Assembly (NCBI GenBank): GCA_031267575.1
Contig: JAIRYN010000076.1
Span: 1-33,744, forward strand
DNA from: Synergistaceae bacterium
GTDB taxonomy: Bacteria; Synergistota; Synergistia; Synergistales; Aminobacteriaceae
Length of the DNA stretch: 33,744 bases
Reading direction: 5' to 3'
Part shown: one piece after another, positions 1-6,884 of the stretch
Numbering within the stretch: position 1 is the first letter of the stretch
How the letters are laid out: each line of letters begins with the position of its first letter
The notes under the pieces: generated by a model
What the model was told of the DNA's origin: nothing
Seen by the model: only the letters and a program-made list of their open reading frames with translations
Database searches by the model: none
Made by a program: the position numbers and the translations under genes

Positions 1-10
1 TATATTCGCT

Positions 11-309
11 TCAGGAGAGTTCATGCAACAGCGCCCTCTGGACCTTCGCGGGCAGGCCGGGGAAAAAGCTCTCCAGCCGCTCGGACAGAGACGGGCCGTG
101 AATCTGGGAAAAATCCTTCAGCTCCAGTGGCCCGCCGGGAAGCTCCGCGACTTCGCTTCCTTCATATAGGCTTCCTTCATATAGGCTTCCTTCATACAGG
201 CTTCCTTCATACAGGCATACAGTTTGCACATCTTCCCAATGGCCCGGGTTATCACTCCGTCAAACTGAAGTATCTTCCCGCCAAACTAAAGGATCTTCAC
301 CGGTTTCAT
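11..309 (-). pseudogene. Degraded gene remnant downstream of uxaC, possibly a uronate reductase
   Basis: Forty-odd bases after the uxaC stop there is an ATG (307-309) opening MKPVKIL, followed at once by TAG (286-288) and then FGGKILQFDG. The first codons resemble the N terminus of the mannitol-dehydrogenase family of tagaturonate/fructuronate reductases, which begin with an ILQFGxGNF-type NAD-binding segment. That enzyme would be the next step after UxaC. A 21-bp near-duplication (256-297) and a 15-bp x 4 array (155-214) break the similarity, and a different frame stays open from a GTG at 227-229 to the TGA at 11-13. No frame gives a complete protein. The family link rests on fewer than ten residues and is weak. 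The C-terminal frame, which contains PGGPLELKDFSQIHGPSL, was not recognised. Confidence 0.3.
155..214. repeat. 15-bp tandem array, 4 copies
   Basis: Four head-to-tail copies of GCTTCCTTCATATAG: two identical, then two with C for T near the end. Read on the minus strand in the frame open at this point they encode LYEGS four times. Confidence 0.95.
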
Positions 310-355
310 AGTCTCGTCCTCACGTTTCCTGCTTTTTTCGCTTTTTTCGTTACCT

Positions 356-1777
356 TCATTTGGGGAGCGGCATTCCGAAATAGTTCACGGCGTTGTTGAA
401 ACAGATATTCCGCACGATCCCGCCAACGAGGTCGAAGTCCCCCGGCAATTCCCCCGCCTCCATCTCCGCGCCGAGTTTGGCGCAAAGCAGCCTGCGAAAA
501 TACTCGTGCCTCGGATACGAAAGAAAGCTGCGCGAGTCGGTGAGCATCCCGACAAATCGCGAAATCAGGCCGATGTTGGACAGAGCGCTGAGTTGGCGAT
601 TCATGCCGTCTTTATTGTCGTTGTACCACCAGGCTGTTCCAAACTGCATTTTTCCAGGCGTGCGACCGTCCATGAACGAACCCACTATCGAGGCGACCAT
701 GTCGTTGTCGCTAGGGTTCAGAACGTAAACGATTGTACGAGCCAGGCAGCCCTCCGATTCCAGCCTATCCAGCAGCGTGACCAGTGCCTCACCTATGGAA
801 AACTGCCCGATGGTGTCGTATCCTGTATCCGGGCCGCAGAGACCGAAAGCCCGCGAGTTGTTATTGCGCTTCGCCCCAAAGTGCAATTGCTGCGTCCAAT
901 TCGCGCGGGCGTCCATTTTCAGCATTTCATAAAGCAGAGAAGAACGGTACTGTTCCAGTTCGTCACCCGTCAGAGATTGCCCCCTCCGGAGTTTTTCAAA
1001 TGAGACCGCGACGTCCGCGTCCGTGTACGGAACTGCGTAAGGGCGCTCGATGCCATAGTCCGATAGTTTGCAGCCGCGGATCTCGAAGTGTTGGTGACGG
1101 CTTTCGAGGGCCTCCAGCAGGTTGAAGTAGGAAGAAATGTCATGTCCCCACGCAGCCTCCAGCTTGTCCATCCACGCGTTGACGGCGGGAGCGTCGTGTG
1201 CCGCTAGGGCCTTGTCCGGCCTCCAAGCGGGGTAAATTTTACAGCCCCATTCTTGAGAGGCAAGGCGCGCGTGGCAGTTGAGATCGTCCACCGGATCATC
1301 CGTGGTGCAGATAACCGAAACGTTGCTGCGTTTAATGATGGAGCGAACGGAAAATTCCGGTTGCTTCAACATTTCGGAGCATTGTTCGTAAATCTTTTTC
1401 GCCGTCGCCGGGGACAGAAGCTCGTTTATCCCAAAATATCGTCTCAGCTCCAGGTGCGACCATTGATAGAGCGGGTTGCAAATAGTTTGGGGCGTCGTTT
1501 CCGCCCAAGCCGCGAAACGTTCGTAGTCGGGCGCTGCCTCCGGGATACCTGAGATTAAACGTTCGGGGACACCACAGGCTCTCATGGCGCGCCACTTGTA
1601 ATGGTCGCCATAGAGCCATACCTGCGTCAGGTTCTCGAAGTTCACGTCGTCCTCGATCTGCTGGATGGGCAGGTGTGAGTGATAGTCGAATATCGGCATA
1701 TTTTTAGCGTACTCGTTGTAGAGCCGCTCCGCCGCCTCGTTGGGCAACAGAAAATTTTCGTCCAAAAATGTTTTCAC
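356..1777 (-). CDS. uxaC: Uronate isomerase (glucuronate/galacturonate isomerase)
   Basis: The enzyme interconverts D-glucuronate and D-fructuronate (or D-galacturonate and D-tagaturonate) in the cytoplasm, the first step of hexuronate breakdown. The 473-residue length is normal for the family, and the amidohydrolase-fold metal motif DYHSH lies at residues 31-35. Family-typical segments such as WLYGDHYKWRAMR and TTDDP are easy to see. The start is a GTG (1775-1777) with AAGGAG a suitable distance upstream; no better ATG exists in this frame. It lies 13 bases after dctM on the same strand, as the last intact gene of the TRAP transporter operon. This context implies that the transporter imports a uronate. 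Identification is firm; which uronate is preferred cannot be told from the sequence. Confidence 0.95.
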   Translation of the reverse strand: MKTFLDENFLLPNEAAERLYNEYAKNMPIFDYHSHLPIQQIEDDVNFENLTQVWLYGDHYKWRAMRACGVPERLISGIPEAAPDYERFAAWAETTPQTICNPLYQWSHLELRRYFGINELLSPATAKKIYEQCSEMLKQPEFSVRSIIKRSNVSVICTTDDPVDDLNCHARLASQEWGCKIYPAWRPDKALAAHDAPAVNAWMDKLEAAWGHDISSYFNLLEALESRHQHFEIRGCKLSDYGIERPYAVPYTDADVAVSFEKLRRGQSLTGDELEQYRSSLLYEMLKMDARANWTQQLHFGAKRNNNSRAFGLCGPDTGYDTIGQFSIGEALVTLLDRLESEGCLARTIVYVLNPSDNDMVASIVGSFMDGRTPGKMQFGTAWWYNDNKDGMNRQLSALSNIGLISRFVGMLTDSRSFLSYPRHEYFRRLLCAKLGAEMEAGELPGDFDLVGGIVRNICFNNAVNYFGMPLPK

Positions 1778-1790
1778 GGCAACGCGCTCC

Positions 1791-3083
1791 TTATCTCAAA
1801 AGATTTGGCAAAAACATGCTGATTCCGGGGATGAACGTGACTAGCAGCAGGGCTACGATCATGCAAAGATAAAACGGCAGCGTCGCTTTGACGACTTTCT
1901 CCATCGGCAGGTGAGCGACGGCGGAGCCGATAAACAACACCGCCCCCACCGGCGGAGTCAAAAGGCCGATTCCGCAGTTGAGTACGATGATGATGCCGAA
2001 TTGAATGGGGTGAATGCCGATCGACGTGGCAAGCGGCAACAATATCGGCGTGGCGATCAAGATGATGGGCGCCATGTCCATAATGCAGCCCAACACCAGC
2101 AAAATACCGTTTATCAACAACGCTAGCATGATCTTGTTCGTTGTCACGCTGGTGATGGCCTTGGCCGCTATTTCCGGCACGTGCAGGAGCGTGAGACAGT
2201 AACCGAAGACGCAGGACGTGGCGATCAAAACCAGCACGATGGAGAGTGTGTCCACACATTCACCTAGAGCGTGCCAGACACCCTTCATGTCGAGTCCCTT
2301 GTATATGAAAAGGCTGACGAAAAGGCTGTAGATAACAGCGATTGCGGCCGATTCCGTCGCGGTGAACCATCCGCACACCACTCCGACAACCACGATTACC
2401 ACCGCAGCTAGAGCCCAGAACGATTTGCACGCCTGTTTGATGAAGTTCATCAGACTGAATTTCGAGCCCTTCGGGTAGTTTCGCTTCACTGAAATGATAT
2501 ACGAACCGATCATCAGTGAAATTGCCAGGACCGCGCCCGGAATATACCCCGCCAGGAAGAGGCTGCCCACCGAGATCCCTCCGGCTGTGGTGGCGTAAAT
2601 CACCATGTTGTGGCTGGGAGGCACCAAAAGCCCCTCGCAGGACGACGTGATGGTGACCGCTGTGGAAAAATCGGCGTCATACCCCTGATCGACCATCATG
2701 GGGATCAGGATGGAACCCAAAGACGCAGTATCGGCCGCGGCGGACCCGGAGATTCCGCCAAAGAAATACGAGGCCACGATGTTCACCATCGCCAAGCCTC
2801 CGCGCATCCATCCAACGATGGCGTCGGCCAGCGCGATCAGTTTTTCCGAAATACCTCCCGATCCCATGAGAATCCCCATAGTTATAAAGAAGGGAACGGC
2901 CATCAAGCTGAACGAATTGACCCCTTTTACCATCTGCTGGCAGACAACGGAGACGGGTTTGCCGAGGTATAGGAGGCACAGGGCGGACGAGATTCCGACC
3001 GCGTAAGCGATGGGAAAACGCAGCAAAACCATAAGGAGAAACCCACCGATCAAAATCAAAATGGCGACGTTTTCAGGACTCAT
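1791..3083 (-). CDS. dctM: TRAP transporter large permease subunit (DctM family)
   Basis: The large membrane subunit of a tripartite ATP-independent periplasmic transporter carries the substrate across the inner membrane using an ion gradient. The 430-residue protein is almost entirely hydrophobic with about 11-12 predicted membrane segments. It shows DctM hallmarks: the glycine-rich SGGISEKLIALADAIVGWMRGGLAMVN-type region, SGSAAADTASLGSILIP and the C-terminal GLLTPPVGAVLF. The ATG overlaps the end of dctQ by 11 bases, with AAGGAGG inside dctQ as ribosome binding site, so the two are translationally coupled. It sits between dctQ and uxaC, which points to uronate uptake. Substrate cannot be read from this subunit. 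Confidence 0.95.
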   Translation of the reverse strand: MSPENVAILILIGGFLLMVLLRFPIAYAVGISSALCLLYLGKPVSVVCQQMVKGVNSFSLMAVPFFITMGILMGSGGISEKLIALADAIVGWMRGGLAMVNIVASYFFGGISGSAAADTASLGSILIPMMVDQGYDADFSTAVTITSSCEGLLVPPSHNMVIYATTAGGISVGSLFLAGYIPGAVLAISLMIGSYIISVKRNYPKGSKFSLMNFIKQACKSFWALAAVVIVVVGVVCGWFTATESAAIAVIYSLFVSLFIYKGLDMKGVWHALGECVDTLSIVLVLIATSCVFGYCLTLLHVPEIAAKAITSVTTNKIMLALLINGILLVLGCIMDMAPIILIATPILLPLATSIGIHPIQFGIIIVLNCGIGLLTPPVGAVLFIGSAVAHLPMEKVVKATLPFYLCMIVALLLVTFIPGISMFLPNLLR

Positions 3084-3606
3084 TCTTCGATACCTCCTTC
3101 ACAAAAAAAGCCCCAATATGACGGCACAGGATTTCCGCCTCAAAAACGAGCATACAGACGCCGGCTAGTGGAATGGGAAAGTACAGCCAAAACTTGGACA
3201 GCGTGGGCATACTCGTATAGAAAGCCTTACTGCCCAGACCCGTGCAGTACTTCCAACCCGCTACGAGCATCATGACGGAAAACGCGGATACGGCGAGGTC
3301 GGCCACTACGTCGAGGGTTTGCACGACTCTCACGGGCAAGTAGATATCGAGGGCGGTCATGCGGATGTGGGCGTTACGTCTCAGGGCCATGGACGCGCTG
3401 ACGACGGCCATGTAAATCATGCAGGTCAATACAATCTCCTCACTCCAGGCCGGGTCGGGAATGAAAGAAACGTACCGTCCCAGCACCGCCATGGAAGTGA
3501 TCAGAATATCCGTCACCAGCAGGAATTTGCAGAATAACATAACGGTTCTGTGCGCTGCGTCGAAAAACGGCTTTGCGCGGTCGATCTTTTGAATAAAGGA
3601 CGCCAC
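3073..3606 (-). CDS. dctQ: TRAP transporter small permease subunit (DctQ family)
   Basis: The small four-helix membrane subunit couples the periplasmic binding protein to the large permease. The protein shows four hydrophobic segments and the family-typical WSEEIVLTCMIYMAVVSASMALRRNAHIRMTALD region. I place the start at a GTG (3604-3606) because AAAGGAG lies 7-8 bases upstream, giving 177 residues. A longer frame from an ATG at 3669 would run through the hairpin between dctP and dctQ and has no ribosome binding site. It is followed by dctM with an overlap. The hairpin upstream suggests that dctQM is expressed at a lower level than the binding protein. Confidence 0.9.
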   Translation of the reverse strand: MASFIQKIDRAKPFFDAAHRTVMLFCKFLLVTDILITSMAVLGRYVSFIPDPAWSEEIVLTCMIYMAVVSASMALRRNAHIRMTALDIYLPVRVVQTLDVVADLAVSAFSVMMLVAGWKYCTGLGSKAFYTSMPTLSKFWLYFPIPLAGVCMLVFEAEILCRHIGAFFVKEVSKNES

Positions 3607-3636
3607 GGCGTTTTCTCCTTTCGTCGATCGTCGATA

Positions 3637-3683
3637 CATAAAAAGACGGCGCGAGGCAAAACGAGTCACCCAGCGCCGTCTTT
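3637..3683 (-). terminator. Intrinsic terminator / attenuator between dctP and dctQ
   Basis: An 11-bp perfect inverted repeat (AAAGACGGCGC / GCGCCGTCTTT, 3642-3652 and 3673-3683) encloses a 20-base loop. On the minus strand it is followed by a run of five T. It lies just after the dctP stop, so it should stop part of the transcripts and leave the binding protein more abundant than the membrane subunits, as is common in binding-protein-dependent operons. Confidence 0.85.
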
Positions 3684-3707
3684 CGACTGATAGCGTTTGC
3701 TAGGCTG

Positions 3708-4715
3708 TTATTTCGCCATGTCGAGAATGGCTTTGTAATCTTCCTCCATACCTTTGGAGAATTGAGCGATGACGTCCTTACAGGCTTCCTGCCACTCGCC
3801 GAGGTCTTTCACCTCAATGAAGGTAACTCCTGCGGTCTTCAAGCTGTCTATGCATTCCTTCTCGATCTGCGCCGAAAGGTTGGCGTTGAATTCGCTGGCG
3901 TATTTACCGGCCTCGACGATGAAAGCCTTGTGCTCATCCGAGAGCTTATCCCAAGCGCTGTCGGTGATCAAGACCTCACCGCAGCCCAGAGTGTGTCCGT
4001 CCAGGATCATGAATGGCGCGACCTCGAAGAAAGAGTTACTCTGATAATTGACGATGGGCTGTTCCGCGCCGTCAACCACCTTCGTGGAGAGCGAAGAATA
4101 GAGTTCGTTGAACGACACCACCGTGGGAGACGCTTTGAGACCATTGACCATGCCGGTCATGATCGGGTCGTTGGATACGCGGATCTTCTTGCCGGCCAAG
4201 TTGGCGAGGCCTTCGATGTTGCTGTTAAAGAAGAAATGCCGGAAACCCTCCTCAACGTAAAAAAGTCCCTTGACTCCGAGCTTGAGTTCTGTGGCCTCGT
4301 TCAGCAGTTTCGCGCCCAGTTCGCTGCGCGCGATTTTCCAAAAATGCTCTCTCCCCGAAAGAGTATAGGGAACGCTCAGGAGAGACATGAGCTTTGAGCC
4401 ATAGCTGTTCAGGCTGTACGTCGCGATACGAGACATATCGACTGTGCCGCCTCCACCAATCATGGTGTCAAGCACGTCGTTCTCAGCGCCCAGAACACCG
4501 CTGAACTGGATATCGATGACGAGAGACCCTTTGGAGAGTTCCTCCACCTTTTCCTTGAACGCCTGAGCTGTCCTGCCCATCAGAGAATCAGCTGGGTTGA
4601 CCTCCGCGTAGACCAGCTTGACGCTGCTCGCCGCCATGCTGGGACTCGCGCAAAGAACAAGGCCCAAAGCGGCAAAAAACACCGACACTACAGCGATACA
4701 TACAAACTTCTTCAT
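3708..4715 (-). CDS. dctP: TRAP transporter solute-binding protein (DctP family), probably for a uronate
   Basis: This exported protein captures the substrate outside the inner membrane and hands it to DctQM. From the ATG at 4713-4715 it has 335 residues, normal for DctP. A GGGAGG ribosome binding site precedes this ATG; a longer frame to 4799 adds 28 residues with no ribosome binding site and would bury the signal peptide. The first 28 or so residues form a typical signal peptide (MKKF, hydrophobic core, then SMAAS). Family segments include FKEKVEELSKGSLVIDI, LAGKKIRVSNDPIMTGM and the substrate-orienting YSSLSTKVVDGAEQP region. It is the first gene of the operon ending in uxaC. TRAP binding proteins for glucuronate and galacturonate are known, which fits the context. 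Confidence 0.93.
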   Translation of the reverse strand: MKKFVCIAVVSVFFAALGLVLCASPSMAASSVKLVYAEVNPADSLMGRTAQAFKEKVEELSKGSLVIDIQFSGVLGAENDVLDTMIGGGGTVDMSRIATYSLNSYGSKLMSLLSVPYTLSGREHFWKIARSELGAKLLNEATELKLGVKGLFYVEEGFRHFFFNSNIEGLANLAGKKIRVSNDPIMTGMVNGLKASPTVVSFNELYSSLSTKVVDGAEQPIVNYQSNSFFEVAPFMILDGHTLGCGEVLITDSAWDKLSDEHKAFIVEAGKYASEFNANLSAQIEKECIDSLKTAGVTFIEVKDLGEWQEACKDVIAQFSKGMEEDYKAILDMAK

Positions 4716-4810
4716 TATCTTTTCCCTCCCGAAATTTGATTGATGGAGCACTATGTTAAAAACGCGTGTTGCGTTCAAACATCCCAAAAAACATCCCAAA
4801 AGAAGAGCAT

Positions 4811-4823
4811 GTTATCGTTTACT
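4811..4823. promoter_or_regulatory. Putative LacI-family operator, box A
   Basis: GTTATCGTTTACT. The core GTTATCGTTTAC is an imperfect 12-bp palindrome with a central CG, as LacI-family operators usually have. It is identical to box B and matches box C at 11 of 13 positions. It lies in the untranslated leader of dctP and could act as an auxiliary site. Confidence 0.5.
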
Positions 4824-4958
4824 CGATCTCATACGCTCGATAATTATAAAAATATTCTGTCCGAAACCGACCACAAAAACACCTTCTCTTCAGTTAATAT
4901 CGAATATTATCGAAGAAAATTTCCCTGCGTCGCGTTCAAACATGCAAAAGAAAGGAAC

Positions 4959-4971
4959 GTTATCGTTTACT
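4959..4971. promoter_or_regulatory. Putative LacI-family operator, box B, at the dctP promoter
   Basis: GTTATCGTTTACT, identical to box A. Read from the dctP side it begins 2 bases downstream of the proposed minus-strand -10 element (4974-4979). This is a typical place for repression by blocking transcription initiation. Confidence 0.55.
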
Positions 4972-4973
4972 TG

Positions 4974-5002
4974 AATTTATCAGAAGCGTATCCAATTGTC
5001 AA
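4974..5002 (-). promoter_or_regulatory. Putative promoter of the dctPQM-uxaC operon
   Basis: On the minus strand there is a consensus -35 TTGACA (4997-5002), a 17-base spacer and a -10 TAAATT (4974-4979, four of six matches). It would give a leader of about 250 bases before dctP. The box B operator directly follows the -10 element, which supports both calls. Confidence 0.5.
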
Positions 5003-5075
5003 GATTTAAAGTTAATGAATTTTAGTTGAACTCAAAGAGTTGAACTCAAAGAAATGAAAGGTCTCTCGAAAATAT

Positions 5076-5104
5076 ATTCTTTGCTTGATTAAATGTGATA
5101 CAAT
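5076..5104 (+). promoter_or_regulatory. Putative promoter of the LacI-family regulator gene
   Basis: A good -10 TACAAT (5099-5104) lies 42 bases before the ATG, with only a weak -35 (around 5076-5082). Operator box C begins 4 bases after the -10 element, which suggests autoregulation. Confidence 0.45.
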
Positions 5105-5108
5105 TTAC

Positions 5109-5121
5109 GTAATCGTTAACT
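5109..5121. promoter_or_regulatory. Putative LacI-family operator, box C, at the regulator promoter
   Basis: GTAATCGTTAACT matches boxes A and B at 11 of 13 positions and keeps the central CG and the GT...AC ends. It sits between the -10 element and the start codon of the regulator gene. Confidence 0.5.
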
Positions 5122-5145
5122 TTTTGTTAAGAAGAGGATCTCCTT

Positions 5146-6279
5146 ATGACGACAAAAGCGACACTAAAAGATATCGCTGAGGCAATGGGGGTAACGTCGA
5201 CCACAGTACACCGCGCGTTGAAGGGCAAAGACGGCGTCAGTGAAAAGATGCGGCAAACCATTCGAGAATTGGCGGCGAAAATGGGATATCGCTCGAATTA
5301 TCTTGCCTCCGCCTTGAAACGCAAGAGCATCCGTATAGCGATCGTTTTGCCTGAGCCGGTCGATGACAACAAGTATTACTATGGGCGGATGTGGAGGGGC
5401 GTCCGCGATTTTTTGGCTGAGGTGTCCGAGTTTCCGATCGCGCCCATAGAACGCACGTATTCGTTCGTTTATGGAGCGAACGGAGCGGCCTTAGAAAGTC
5501 TGTGTCAAAATCATATCGGTAAACTCGATGGTCTCATCACGATGGGCGTGGATCAGGGACAGTCGTTGTACTTTGTTGAAAAATTCATCGAGCGCGGCGT
5601 TCCCATCGTTTATGTCGGCAGCGACATTTCCAGAGGCGGCAGGTTTTGCTGCGTAAAATCATGCGACGAGATGGCGGGAAGCCTCGCAGCCGAACTCCTC
5701 ACGGCGTTCCACGAGGACAAGACGCGAAGAAAAGTGATCCTCCTCGGCCATTCTGGTCAATTGGGGATGACGGATCAGATTCACAACGCGGCGGGTTTCG
5801 ACGCTTATATTAGAGAGAACGCTCCTTATCTCACCTTGATTCAGCTTCGGGGCGCGGGTCACCTTGAGGTGTGCCGCGAGCTGGAGCAAACACTGCGGAG
5901 TGTGGAGGGCGTCTACGCCATCTATTCTTGCAGCGCGCGCCATACTGTCTATATGTTGCGGGTGATTGAAGATTTGGGGATGAAGGGTAAACTGAAACTC
6001 ATCGGGAACGACAGTTTCGAAGAGAGTTTGAACGCGTTGGAAAGAGGAGAGCTGACGGCAATCATCGACAAAAAGATCGCGCGACAAAGTTACCTCGCTG
6101 TAAAAACCTTGTTTGATTATATTGTGAAGAGCGAATACCCCCCCAGCGCCCAACTTCAGCTGAAACCTGAGGTCATCCTGAGAAGCAATCTCAAAAAACA
6201 CTTTCTTTCCGCCGTCGAGTCACCCGGCAATCAGCTCGCGCACGGCGAAATTCTCAGCCCGAATTTTAAAGTCAGATAA
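5146..6279 (+). CDS. LacI-family transcriptional regulator, likely repressor of the uronate operon
   Basis: A DNA-binding regulator with a sugar-binding-protein-like sensor domain. The LacI helix-turn-helix is clear at residues 6-26 (TLKDIAEAMGVTSTTVHRALK), followed by the hinge GYRSNYLASALKRK and a periplasmic-binding-protein domain from about residue 65 to 350. At 377 residues it is somewhat longer than the usual 330-345, with an extra C-terminal tail after about residue 350. The ATG has an AGAGGAT-type ribosome binding site. It is divergent from dctPQM-uxaC. Three similar operator-like boxes lie in the shared intergenic region, two of them at promoters, so local control by a uronate or a breakdown product is likely. 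The actual effector is not known from sequence. Confidence 0.92.
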   Translation: MTTKATLKDIAEAMGVTSTTVHRALKGKDGVSEKMRQTIRELAAKMGYRSNYLASALKRKSIRIAIVLPEPVDDNKYYYGRMWRGVRDFLAEVSEFPIAPIERTYSFVYGANGAALESLCQNHIGKLDGLITMGVDQGQSLYFVEKFIERGVPIVYVGSDISRGGRFCCVKSCDEMAGSLAAELLTAFHEDKTRRKVILLGHSGQLGMTDQIHNAAGFDAYIRENAPYLTLIQLRGAGHLEVCRELEQTLRSVEGVYAIYSCSARHTVYMLRVIEDLGMKGKLKLIGNDSFEESLNALERGELTAIIDKKIARQSYLAVKTLFDYIVKSEYPPSAQLQLKPEVILRSNLKKHFLSAVESPGNQLAHGEILSPNFKVR

Positions 6280-6343
6280 AACTGTAGCGGGCCGAGGAAC
6301 TGGGTCAATATCCGGGTATTTGGCTCGTGAAGGCGTCTCGCTC

Positions 6344-6650
6344 TCTTGTGTCATCTTGTGTCATCTTGTGTCATGATGAAAATAAGGCGGCTGTGTCGGG
6401 CGTGGTCGATAGAAGTCGATAGAAGTCGATAGAAAGGGACATTTTCTTGATTTCCGCGCTTTTCAATTTCCGCGCTTTTCAGGCCGCGTTTTTTCGATGA
6501 CAGTCACCGAATATCATTTAATAACCTTTCGCAAGAAGCAATAACCTTTCGCAAGAAACAATGACCTTTCGCAAGGAGGGCAAAAGGTCATCAATAAAGT
6601 TCTTCAAAATTCTTCATTAAAGTTCTTCAAAATTCTTCAAAGTTTTTCAT
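6344..6650. repeat. Repeat-rich spacer downstream of the regulator gene (five tandem arrays)
   Basis: The 429 bases between the regulator and tRNA-Pro contain no convincing gene. They hold consecutive short arrays: TCTTGTGTCA x 3 (6344-6373), GTCGATAGAA x 3 (6405-6434), a 16-bp unit x 2 (6450-6481), a 20-bp unit AATAACCTTTCGCAAGAAGC x about 3 (6520-6576) and a 23-bp unit x 2 (about 6595-6645). Units are exact or nearly so, and none is a multiple of three. A 9-bp inverted repeat (6561-6569 / 6583-6591) at the end of the 20-bp array could fold but lacks a T run. Confidence 0.9.
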
Positions 6651-6708
6651 TGTCGTTATAATTTATGAATATTAAACTACGAACATTTAAACTTATAGAA
6701 ATCTAACT

Positions 6709-6786
6709 TGGTCGGGACGAGAGGATTCGAACCTCCGACCCCCTGCACCCCATGCAGATGCGCTAACCAGACTGCGCTACGTCCCG
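6709..6786 (-). tRNA. tRNA-Pro (anticodon GGG)
   Basis: A complete cloverleaf on the minus strand: acceptor CGGGACG/CGTCCCG, D stem GCGC/GCGC, anticodon stem TCTGC/GCAGG with loop ATGGGGT (anticodon GGG, reading CCC and CCU), T arm GGAGG-TTCGAAT-CCTCT, discriminator A and an encoded CCA end (6709-6711). Confidence 0.96.
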
Positions 6787-6884
6787 AACAACTTAGTGTA
6801 TTCTACAGGATTTTCGCCAAAGGTCAAGAGCTTCCGATGAAACTGTACCAAAATCCGCGAGTCGAAAAATCTCCATAAATCCTT

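Larger units (their letters stand above)
4771..4971. repeat. Imperfect direct repeat in the dctP leader
   Basis: Two blocks (4771-4823 and 4932-4971) both begin with GCGTTCAAACAT and end with GTTATCGTTTACT. The spacing between these ends differs, because the first block contains an extra CATCCCAAAA-type duplication. The shared right ends are the proposed operator boxes, so this may be an old duplication of the regulatory region. Confidence 0.75.

Noticed and set aside
286-288. TAG in the remnant downstream of uxaC read as pyrrolysine or recoded
   Set aside because: The following sequence shows a local duplication and frame changes, so it behaves as a dead gene. No pyrrolysine machinery is in the window.
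6344-6576. CRISPR array
   Set aside because: The repeats are directly adjacent, 10-20 bp long and without unique spacers; no cas genes are present in the window.
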